Source of the DNA: Oscillospiraceae bacterium
Lineage (GTDB): Bacteria > Bacillota > Clostridia > Saccharofermentanales > Saccharofermentanaceae
Length of the DNA: 64,000 bases
Reading direction: 5' to 3'
NCBI GenBank assembly: GCA_902780785.1
Contig: CACZGS010000001.1
Span: forward strand, 186,001-250,000
Part shown: piece by piece, positions 25,491 to 32,755 of the stretch
Position numbering within the stretch: the stretch's first letter is position 1
Layout of the letters: each line of letters begins with the position of its first letter
Position numbers and translations under genes: made by a program
Notes under the pieces: generated by a model
Seen by the model: only the letters and a program-made list of their open reading frames with translations
Told to the model about the DNA's origin: nothing
Databases searched by the model: none

Positions 25491-26114
25491 ATGAGAAAGT
25501 TTTTGGGTGTCATCCTCATGATGACATTGGTATTGTTTTGCGCTTCATGCATGAAGAAGGAAAAGGGCGCAGAGGGAAATCTTATTAACGACACATCACT
25601 TTTTAATAACGTATGTACGGCTGAAGAGGCTTTGGAAAATGCAAAGCAGGCTGATACGGTGGTAATGGAATTTGCGGGCTGCACATCAGGAAGCGAAGTC
25701 TGGGATAAGTTCTATGCGAGAGTAAAGGACGGCAAGCCTGCATCGGTTCTTTGTGCGGAATACTATACGCTTGATAAAGAGCATGTAAGTGAAGAACTTT
25801 ATGAGGAAGATAAGGATAAATATCCGCTGCTTTATTTCTATCTGATCGATTTTGACGGAAACAGTTTTAATGTGAAGATCAGAAAGAGTGATGAGACTTC
25901 CATAGAATCGCAGGAGTCATATAAGTGCCTGCTCCGTCTGACCGGCGATGCGCCGGAGACTGCTCTTTACGCTTCTTATGTAAGATACGTGCTTGCAGAC
26001 GATCCTGAACTTACGTGGGAAGACATTGAGAAGAGCATGTTAGATTCTTCCTCTCCGGAATTTATCAGGCATTGTTCCGTTTACGAGGAATTCAAAGGCT
26101 GGAAGGGAGCCTGA
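25491..26114 (+). CDS. Lipoprotein in BlaI/BlaR-like operon, function unknown
   Basis: This 207-residue protein has a short signal peptide ending in FCASC (Cys near residue 20) and a mature part starting MKKEKGAEGN. The remainder is a soluble acidic domain with DTVVMEFAGCTSGSEVWDKF and SVLCAEYYTLDKEHV; no enzyme motif was recognised. AAAGGGGAT precedes the start. Its place 13 nt after the truncated BlaR-like gene suggests it may help sense or respond to the same envelope signal (inference). Confidence 0.75.
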   Translation: MRKFLGVILMMTLVLFCASCMKKEKGAEGNLINDTSLFNNVCTAEEALENAKQADTVVMEFAGCTSGSEVWDKFYARVKDGKPASVLCAEYYTLDKEHVSEELYEEDKDKYPLLYFYLIDFDGNSFNVKIRKSDETSIESQESYKCLLRLTGDAPETALYASYVRYVLADDPELTWEDIEKSMLDSSSPEFIRHCSVYEEFKGWKGA

Positions 26115-26116
26115 TC

Positions 26117-27076
26117 ATGAACAACAAAAGATATCTTAAGTATTATCTGCTCTCGTTGGCAGGTCTTGCGGCAGCATGCGCCTATCCCATCTATATGGGT
26201 ATAAAGGTTATCCTTCTGGTGATCTCATCAGGCGCCGTGCCCTATAAGGAATATCCCAAATACATCATCCCGTACACGCCGATCGCGGTCTCCCTGATCG
26301 CAGGTGTTATCCTCATGCCGCTTATACAAAGGCTCTTCAGGAGGTTGGATGTTCTGGCGGGATCTGCCATAGCTCTTGCCGTATTCTTTGTGACGGAGCA
26401 TCTCATGGAGACGAAGATACTTGTCATGGCTGAACGTGCCGTCGTGCTCGGCAGCTGGCAGATGTCCCTTTGCTATGTGCCGCCGGATATGTACGAGAGC
26501 AGGCCCTGGAAAGCCGTGGACGTGCTCCTCGGAGGCTACAGTCCGTTCTTTAAGATCCATTTCTATCTGATCTCCGTAGTCATAATAATCGCGCTTCTGA
26601 ACAGCTTCTACGGGTTTGCGAAGATGATAAAGACCGGTGATTACAAAAGGAAGAAGGCACTGGCTGTCCAGGCCGTAACAAGCGTGATATTCCTCGGAAT
26701 GTGCATCTGGGCTTGCTTTACGGCTTTCTACCGCACGGGCGAACTTATCGTGAAGCCTGTGTCGGCGGTCCTGATGGGGATCTTTTTCGCGCTCCTGGGA
26801 GTAACTGCGGGAATGTTCACGGGATCTCTTACGATCGGGAAAAAGAGGTTCCTCGCTACGGTCCTGCCCGCTGTTACTTCGGTCCTTGTCACGGTGCTGA
26901 TGTATATAGGCGAGATGGTCCTGCTTAACGGGCATCTTTACAGGTTGGGCAGCGGATTGTTCTTCCGGGGACTCTCGAAAATGGTGCTTGCTCCTATAGA
27001 CATCATCATTATCTTAGCAGCAGGGGCGATAACCGCGCTGACATGTCTCTTAATAAATAAAAAGTCGAAAGATTAA
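26117..27076 (+). CDS. Polytopic membrane protein in BlaI/BlaR-like operon
   Basis: From the ATG at 26117 (GGAAGGGAG upstream) the protein has 319 residues with about eight hydrophobic helices, the last being MVLAPIDIIIILAAGAITALTCLL. It starts 2 nt after the lipoprotein stop, so it is the fourth gene of the operon. No conserved motif was recognised; an ABC-2-type permease is possible but no ATPase gene is nearby. It is probably part of the envelope response controlled by the BlaI-like repressor. Confidence 0.72.
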   Translation: MNNKRYLKYYLLSLAGLAAACAYPIYMGIKVILLVISSGAVPYKEYPKYIIPYTPIAVSLIAGVILMPLIQRLFRRLDVLAGSAIALAVFFVTEHLMETKILVMAERAVVLGSWQMSLCYVPPDMYESRPWKAVDVLLGGYSPFFKIHFYLISVVIIIALLNSFYGFAKMIKTGDYKRKKALAVQAVTSVIFLGMCIWACFTAFYRTGELIVKPVSAVLMGIFFALLGVTAGMFTGSLTIGKKRFLATVLPAVTSVLVTVLMYIGEMVLLNGHLYRLGSGLFFRGLSKMVLAPIDIIIILAAGAITALTCLLINKKSKD

Positions 27077-27120
27077 GATTTCTTAATTACTTTTAAAGTG
27101 ATTTATTAAGACGATGTTGT

Positions 27121-27133
27121 TATAATAAACGCA
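27121..27133 (+). promoter_or_regulatory. Promoter -10 giving a probably leaderless mRNA
   Basis: TATAAT (27121-27126) is followed by exactly 6 nt (AAACGC) and ATG at 27133. No ribosome site is present between them or upstream in the AT-rich 56-nt gap. The -35 region is poor. Confidence 0.6.
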
Positions 27134-28362
27134 TGGTCAATTATAAACAGCGTTTCAATAAGACAGAGAAGAACAGATGGTCAGGACTTACGATATCTCT
27201 TTGTGTCGTTGTCGTTTTTTACATGCTTTTGTCGCATATCGGCAGCATAAAAGGTTTCTTCAATTCATTCCTGGCTATTACTTCCACGGTAATCATCGGT
27301 GCGGTTATCGCATATACGGTAAATCCGCTCGCAGTTTTCATTTACAAGAGACTGAAGAAAGCCTTTAAGAAGAATGAGAATGCCGCATGGATAATCTCGG
27401 CAGTGGTCTCGCTGGTCTTTGTGCTGGCGCTTGTTGTTGCCCTTCTGGTCGTAATAACCCCTATGCTCGTCGAGAACATCACGAACTTCGCGATGGGACT
27501 TTCAGGGTATATGAACAGTCTCAAGACGCTCGTGCTCGAGTCTGCCTTAGATGAAGACTTTAAGACGGCATTGCTTGATTTCATAAGAGATCAGTCCAGC
27601 ATCACGGCAGTCATAAGGAAGTTTGTCCTTGGAAACGATATCAGCGCTTCCGGCGTTATCAAGTTCTCGGCAAGCCTCGGCTCCGGTGCGTTTAATTTCC
27701 TCATCGGCATCATCCTTGCATTCTATTTCCTCATCGGAAAAAAGAATCTCGTTGAACTTCTCTCTGAATTCTTTACTCTCGTAATTCCCACAAAGCATTA
27801 CGATAACTGCAAGAATGTATGGAACAGGTTCAATGCGATATTCTCAAGATTCATAGTATGTGAGATCGTTGATTCCCTCATAGTCGGTATCGTTAACGGA
27901 GTATTCATGTTCGCTATGGGAATGCCCTATGCGGTATTCTGCTCGGTAGTCGTAGCGCTTACCAATCTCGCTCCGACATTCGGACCTTTTGTCGGCGCAT
28001 TCATATGTGGTGTCATCCTCTTGCTTGCCCAGCCGGAATTTGTCATTCCGTTCCTGATATTCACACTCGCTCTGCAGCTCATCGACGGATACGTCATCAA
28101 GCCGAAGCTCTTCGGTTCAGCGCTCAAGGTACCTTCATTCCTTATCCTTGTCTTCCTCGTCGTAGGAGGAAAGCTCTGGGGTGTTCCGGGAGTGCTTCTG
28201 GCTATCCCTCTCGCAGCAATCCTCTCTTATATCTACAGGGAGATAGCTGTTCCGTGGCTCACATTGCGCAAGAAGACCAAGGATGAAGATGAGGCAAGGG
28301 AACAGGCTAAGGCAAGAAATAAGATCAAGGCCAGAGAAAACAACAAAATTGATGGTGAATAA
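27133..28362 (+). CDS. AI-2E family transporter (PerM/TqsA-like)
   Basis: This 409-residue membrane protein has about eight helices in the arrangement of the AI-2E transporter superfamily. Signs are the paired N-terminal helices, the long amphipathic middle region, and FGPFVGAFICGVILLL followed by QLIDGYVIKPKLFGSALKVP and VFLVVGGKLWGVPGVLLAIPLAAI, the family signature. Members export small molecules or ions (autoinducer-2, Na+); the substrate cannot be told. The C-terminus is a charged tail rich in Lys, Arg and Glu. It seems to be transcribed alone, starting without a leader. Confidence 0.88.
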   Translation: MVNYKQRFNKTEKNRWSGLTISLCVVVVFYMLLSHIGSIKGFFNSFLAITSTVIIGAVIAYTVNPLAVFIYKRLKKAFKKNENAAWIISAVVSLVFVLALVVALLVVITPMLVENITNFAMGLSGYMNSLKTLVLESALDEDFKTALLDFIRDQSSITAVIRKFVLGNDISASGVIKFSASLGSGAFNFLIGIILAFYFLIGKKNLVELLSEFFTLVIPTKHYDNCKNVWNRFNAIFSRFIVCEIVDSLIVGIVNGVFMFAMGMPYAVFCSVVVALTNLAPTFGPFVGAFICGVILLLAQPEFVIPFLIFTLALQLIDGYVIKPKLFGSALKVPSFLILVFLVVGGKLWGVPGVLLAIPLAAILSYIYREIAVPWLTLRKKTKDEDEAREQAKARNKIKARENNKIDGE

Positions 28363-28364
28363 AG

Positions 28365-28389
28365 CGATCCGCCTTATGGCGGGTCGTTT
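28365..28389 (+). terminator. Weak terminator hairpin after the AI-2E family gene
   Basis: CGATCCGCC (28365-28373) pairs with GGCGGGTCG (28378-28386) around TTAT, with one T-G pair. Only three T follow, so termination may be partial. Confidence 0.5.
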
Positions 28390-28417
28390 GGAATATTAGA
28401 ATAAGGAGATTAAGAAA

Positions 28418-29956
28418 ATGGCATTATGTCCTAATTGCGGAGCTCTCAATAATGACGGCTCAAAATTCTGTACCAGCTGCGGAGGTCCTCTTCCTGTAGC
28501 ACAGCCCGCACCCCAGCCTGCGCCCCAGGCATCTGTTGAGATCCCGAATCCTCAGAACCAGTACTGGCAGCAGCCCGCGCAGCCTCAGGCAGTACCTGTA
28601 CAGCAACCGCAGGCGGTACCGATCGTTCCTGCTCAGCCTGTATATGCGCAGCCTATCACGCAGCCTGTTCAGAACAAAGCCAACAAGCCCAAGTCGAACG
28701 GACTTTGCACGGCAGGTCTGGTATTGTCGATAATCGGCTGGTTTACCTTAGGTCTTACAAGTATCTTTGGTTTCCTGTTCTCACTTATCGGACTTATCGT
28801 GGTCTCCAAGAAGAGAGAGCCCGGCAAGGGCAAGGCTATCGCAGGCTTGATCGTTTCCGGCGTGCTTATCTTCGGCCTGGCTCTATCGATTCCGACTATC
28901 TGGTCTGATGTCCAGGAAGCTATCGATAACGGTGAAGTCAATAATCCCATTGAGTTCATTGATGCTATTGATGAAGCAAATGACAGACAGACGAACTTCA
29001 ACGATAAGAATATCAAGAAGATCACCAAGAACAACTGGGTCGCAATGGAAGACGGATCCTATCTTGAATTCGGAAAGCAGCAGACATTTAAGTATTACAA
29101 GAGCTATTACGATACGTCCGACAACTATTACACAGGCAAGTACAGGATGTATTCCGGCAGCGACGCTCTTGAACAGTTAACAAAGACTTATAAGGACTAC
29201 GGTATAACAAGGACCGATGTTAAGAGCCTGATAAACAATAACAAGGCTTTCAGCGAAGATAATTTTATCCTCCTTGTTCTTGAGAATGATGGCATGTGGA
29301 TCGACGGTGAGAACACCAAGGATGAAGAGTGGGATTCTGTTTATTACGGTTTCCTCGTCAGCAATCCTGATACAAGTCTTCTTCTGATCAATGCGGTCAC
29401 TGATACATATTTCTCATTCATCAAATCTGATGATTACGAGAAGATCAGCACTGCAACGACAACGGCAACAACGGAAGCCACAGAAGCTACTGAAGCAACT
29501 GAAGCAACTACAGAGGCTGATCCTTCAGCTGAGACAATGGGCGACAGCGTTACAGGTACTGTTACTCTGACTCAGGGAAAATGGGACCACTGGACTGATG
29601 CTGCTCTTTCAGGTTCCAACTTCGATGCTGCAGACGGCAGAAGAAACCGTGATACGAGTACGATAATCAATATCTGCGTATACAAGAATACTTATGACAA
29701 TGCAACGATCAAGAAATTTGCCGATGCTCTCAAGACTAATATGGAATCCAAAGATTATACTGATGTAGAGCTTTCAACAACAACGATCGGTGGATACGGT
29801 GCATATGAGGTCTACGGTAAGTATAAGGACGGAATGAACGTAAATATCTGGCTGTTCCTGGACGAGAACAACAAGTTCCACTACATAACAGTAGAGTACT
29901 TTGATTCCGATAAGGCTTCTTATGAGATGGTAAAGAGCACTTACAAATTCAACTAA
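28418..29956 (+). CDS. Zinc-ribbon membrane protein with DUF4190-like helices and extracellular domains
   Basis: The 512-residue protein starts with a zinc ribbon (CPNCG and CTSCG, residues 4-22), then a Pro/Gln-rich linker to about 88. Two hydrophobic helices follow (about 93-125 and 145-165), of DUF4190 type, with KKREPGKGKAIAGLI between them. Residues 195-345 form one outside domain (NNWVAMEDGSYLEFG). A Thr/Glu/Ala-rich linker (about 347-375) leads to a C-terminal domain of about 130 residues. The zinc ribbon should be cytoplasmic. The function is unknown. AAGGAG precedes the start, and a strong terminator follows. Confidence 0.8.
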   Translation: MALCPNCGALNNDGSKFCTSCGGPLPVAQPAPQPAPQASVEIPNPQNQYWQQPAQPQAVPVQQPQAVPIVPAQPVYAQPITQPVQNKANKPKSNGLCTAGLVLSIIGWFTLGLTSIFGFLFSLIGLIVVSKKREPGKGKAIAGLIVSGVLIFGLALSIPTIWSDVQEAIDNGEVNNPIEFIDAIDEANDRQTNFNDKNIKKITKNNWVAMEDGSYLEFGKQQTFKYYKSYYDTSDNYYTGKYRMYSGSDALEQLTKTYKDYGITRTDVKSLINNNKAFSEDNFILLVLENDGMWIDGENTKDEEWDSVYYGFLVSNPDTSLLLINAVTDTYFSFIKSDDYEKISTATTTATTEATEATEATEATTEADPSAETMGDSVTGTVTLTQGKWDHWTDAALSGSNFDAADGRRNRDTSTIINICVYKNTYDNATIKKFADALKTNMESKDYTDVELSTTTIGGYGAYEVYGKYKDGMNVNIWLFLDENNKFHYITVEYFDSDKASYEMVKSTYKFN

Positions 29957-29982
29957 CAAGCACTCGAAAATTTAGTGAATCA

Positions 29983-30018
29983 CACCCCCGGCAAACGATA
30001 GAACCGGGGGTGTTTTTT
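29983..30018 (+). terminator. Intrinsic terminator after the zinc-ribbon gene
   Basis: CACCCCCGG (29983-29991) pairs perfectly with CCGGGGGTG (30004-30012) and is followed by six T. The next -10 (30022) begins only 4 nt later, so promoter and terminator are back to back. Confidence 0.92.
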
Positions 30019-30021
30019 GCT

Positions 30022-30070
30022 TATAATCACGGCAAGTACGTCATTTGGGGATCGTACTTATTGGGGAAGA
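30022..30070 (+). promoter_or_regulatory. Promoter plus conserved 5' leader hairpin, copy A
   Basis: TATAAT (30022-30027) puts the start near 30034, where the stem AAGTACG (30034-30040) pairs with CGTACTT (30053-30059). The loop holds TTTGGGGAT, and TATTGGGGAA follows the stem. The same layout, with compensating stem changes, precedes the paralog at 32756. The ribosome site AGGAG lies further down. This looks like a structured, possibly protein-bound leader; GGGGA in a loop recalls CsrA sites (inference). Confidence 0.55.
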
Positions 30071-30096
30071 ATACAAAAGAATAGGAGTAGAAGACT

Positions 30097-32625
30097 ATGA
30101 TTACGGCAAAGAAGGTTCTTGCCGCTATTATGGCGGCTACCCTTTTGGTTTCAACCCTGATGTTTACCGGTTGTAATAAGAAAAAGGGTAACGAAGAAAA
30201 GATCTCAGAAGATGAAGTATGGTATTCAGTTAAGAAGACTGAGGTAGGAAAGCAATTCCAGCTTGATAAGAACGTTGATAGTTCAAGCATTCTTTTCGTC
30301 GGTGAGACTGAAGGCAAAGTGGTGTATTATGCTCAGATCATAAAACTGGCACCGGAGGGAATGTATCCGTCTTCAACTGATGATGATCTGATGTTGTCTT
30401 ATTTTGAGATCTATGGGCAGGACGGAAGTCTTGAAAGGACGATCGATATCAGGCAAAAGATAACAGATTCCGGCATGTTCAAACTTGATCCTGATGATTA
30501 TCCGAATATCATCGAGAGGCTGAGAAAAGATGAGACAACAAAGGATAAGACAGATAAGCAGATCTTTGAAGAAAGCAATATCTCGGTATCCTGGTTTGTT
30601 AATGACAATTTTAATGTAAAGAACGGTTTTGTGTCATTAACGCTTAATGCATGTTATCCGTCAAATGACTTAAATATGATCGATGTGAGATCGGTAGAGG
30701 TAGTTTTCGATATCGGTACCGGTGAGATATCTCATTATAACAAGCAAAAAGAAAGATCTGAGATCTTAACAGATGTCAGATATGAATTTGAAGGATATGA
30801 AATAGCTTATACAAGCAGAAACGAAGCCGGAAAAGGCAGTAGATGTTTCAGTATAACAACTCCCGACGGCAGAGCTATCACATACAGAGGAGACGAGGTC
30901 CTGGGAAATGATGACAACGATGCTGCTGCAACTTCTTTAATCTATCTGGGTGAAGGGAAAGCTCTGTTCACCACAGGAGATTATGTTTTAAAGTATTACG
31001 AGATCAATCTGGAAACCGGACAGGTCACACAGGCTGCGAATGATTATTCATGGATAGCTGATGACCTTTATAATGCCACATATGTTAAAGGCACCGGATA
31101 TGTAATATGTGATATGGAAGGTCTCAAAAAGATCGATTTCAAAAATAAAAAGAAGGAAGAGATTTTTTCTTTTGATTGCTGTAATATCAACCGCAGCGAA
31201 GCTTTTAACATGAAGTTTCTGGCGATGACGGATAATGCGATCTATCTGTCCGGGTTGACTTCGGTTCCCCTTCAGACTTTATACTCTCCTTCCCTTGAAA
31301 GCCAAAATCTATATATCCTGACAAAAGAAAGAGTAAACCCTCATTCCGGAAAGACTGTCCTTCATGCAACGATGCTTACTTTCTATGATTATCCCATATG
31401 CGAAGCAGTATCTATTTTCAATGACAGTAATAACGGATATTTCATAAAACTGGATAACAACTATTCACCTCTGCAGAAAGTGTTTAGCGGGGAACTGAGT
31501 TTCCTCGATGATGATTATAGTGAGCAGTATGACAAATTGTCGGCAGAAATGTCGTATCAGCTTGCGATAGATCTGATGAACGGCGAGGGCCCGGATATTA
31601 TCCTGGATGCAGCAGATATTACTCATCTTAATAATGGCAATTATCTTATGGATCTGAAAAAAGAGATCAAGACCGACGGCCTTTTCGAGAACATTATTAA
31701 AGCAAGCGAGAGTGACGGAAAGCTGTATCAGTTCCCTCTGAGCGTCTCGATAACCGGTATAGCTGTATCGAAAAAGGATGTGGCTGCTGATCAGTACGGC
31801 TTCACCTTTGATCAGTACAAGGAACTTGTTTCCGGCCCGTGCAACGGAAAGGATCCTATCAGTTTATATGCTGAACAGACTGATTATTTCAGGAGATGTC
31901 TGATCACCGTGAAGGATTCATACTATAAAGACGGTAAGGTAAATTTTGATACACCGGAGTTCCGTGCGCTGGCAGAGTATACCCAGGAAAATGTTTCAGT
32001 TAAAAAGCAGCCCGGAGCAGATGAATTCTTTTTGAAGACAATTCAGAACAGCAGACGTAAAGTCATGTATGAGGTCGGCATATCAATGCCCCAGCTCGTA
32101 AGATACTTGCCCGACAGCATATCTGATATAAAGATCCTGGGTCTCCCGTCATATGACGGAAGAGGTCCGTCTATGACTGTTATGACATCTATGGGCATAT
32201 CTGCGACAACAAATGAGAAAAAGGCGTGTGTTGATTTCTTAAAGCTTCTTCTTTCAGAAGAACTGCAGGAGTGTATTGGCCTTTATCAGGAGAGCACACC
32301 TGTCAGAAAGACTGCATATGAAGCAACAGCACTGCAGGCAATTGAGAAGAATAATTCAGTATACGATAGATACAAGGATGTTTACTTAAAAGATACTCTT
32401 GTGGATCTTGGTATTCCTTTCTGCAAGATCGACAATAAGGTGGTAAAAGATTATGAGGAAATGCTGAATTCCTGTTCTGTCATTTCCGAAGCGGATCCGG
32501 CTATCACTATTATCGTAACTGAAGAGATGCCTGCGTATTTCACGGGACAGAAATCTTTGGATGATGTTATTAAGATCATCAATGACCGTGCCCAGACTTA
32601 CGTGAATGAACGTGAAGGCAAATAA
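30097..32625 (+). CDS. Extracellular solute-binding lipoprotein with large N-terminal domain (paralog A)
   Basis: This 842-residue lipoprotein has a signal ending in MFTGC. The N-terminal part (about 30-440) is built of strand-rich repeats, possibly a beta-propeller (YLGEGKALFTTGDYVLKYYEINL, IDFKNKKKEEIFSFDCCNI). The C-terminal part (about 445-842) is an ABC-type family 1 solute-binding domain with MNGEGPDIILDA, LYQFPLSVSITGIAVSKKDV and QESTPVRKTAYEA. No permease or ATPase gene is adjacent, so it is an orphan binding protein. It shares leader structure, length and domain order with the next gene, its tandem duplicate. AGGAG is the ribosome site. Confidence 0.82.
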   Translation: MITAKKVLAAIMAATLLVSTLMFTGCNKKKGNEEKISEDEVWYSVKKTEVGKQFQLDKNVDSSSILFVGETEGKVVYYAQIIKLAPEGMYPSSTDDDLMLSYFEIYGQDGSLERTIDIRQKITDSGMFKLDPDDYPNIIERLRKDETTKDKTDKQIFEESNISVSWFVNDNFNVKNGFVSLTLNACYPSNDLNMIDVRSVEVVFDIGTGEISHYNKQKERSEILTDVRYEFEGYEIAYTSRNEAGKGSRCFSITTPDGRAITYRGDEVLGNDDNDAAATSLIYLGEGKALFTTGDYVLKYYEINLETGQVTQAANDYSWIADDLYNATYVKGTGYVICDMEGLKKIDFKNKKKEEIFSFDCCNINRSEAFNMKFLAMTDNAIYLSGLTSVPLQTLYSPSLESQNLYILTKERVNPHSGKTVLHATMLTFYDYPICEAVSIFNDSNNGYFIKLDNNYSPLQKVFSGELSFLDDDYSEQYDKLSAEMSYQLAIDLMNGEGPDIILDAADITHLNNGNYLMDLKKEIKTDGLFENIIKASESDGKLYQFPLSVSITGIAVSKKDVAADQYGFTFDQYKELVSGPCNGKDPISLYAEQTDYFRRCLITVKDSYYKDGKVNFDTPEFRALAEYTQENVSVKKQPGADEFFLKTIQNSRRKVMYEVGISMPQLVRYLPDSISDIKILGLPSYDGRGPSMTVMTSMGISATTNEKKACVDFLKLLLSEELQECIGLYQESTPVRKTAYEATALQAIEKNNSVYDRYKDVYLKDTLVDLGIPFCKIDNKVVKDYEEMLNSCSVISEADPAITIIVTEEMPAYFTGQKSLDDVIKIINDRAQTYVNEREGK

Positions 32626-32635
32626 GTAGAAAATG

Positions 32636-32662
32636 CCCCCTGTTTTCTTAGAATTCAGGGGG
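32636..32662 (+). terminator. Hairpin between the two paralogs (weak terminator)
   Basis: CCCCCTG (32636-32642) pairs with CAGGGGG (32656-32662). No good T run follows (TGTTCC), so read-through into copy B is likely in addition to its own promoter. Confidence 0.4.
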
Positions 32663-32686
32663 TGTTCCATTATCAAAATGTTTTGA

Positions 32687-32736
32687 TATAATGCTGGTAT
32701 CAGTACGGTGATATGGGGACCGTGCTATTGGGGAAT
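32687..32736 (+). promoter_or_regulatory. Promoter plus conserved 5' leader hairpin, copy B
   Basis: TATAAT (32687-32692) puts the start near 32699. The stem AGTACGGT (32702-32709) pairs with ACCGTGCT (32719-32726) around a loop containing ATATGGGG, then TATTGGGGAA follows. Compared with copy A the stem bases differ but pairing is kept, while the GGGGA motifs are unchanged. GGAG is the ribosome site before the ATG at 32756. Confidence 0.55.
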
Positions 32737-32755
32737 AATACGATAGGAGTTAATC

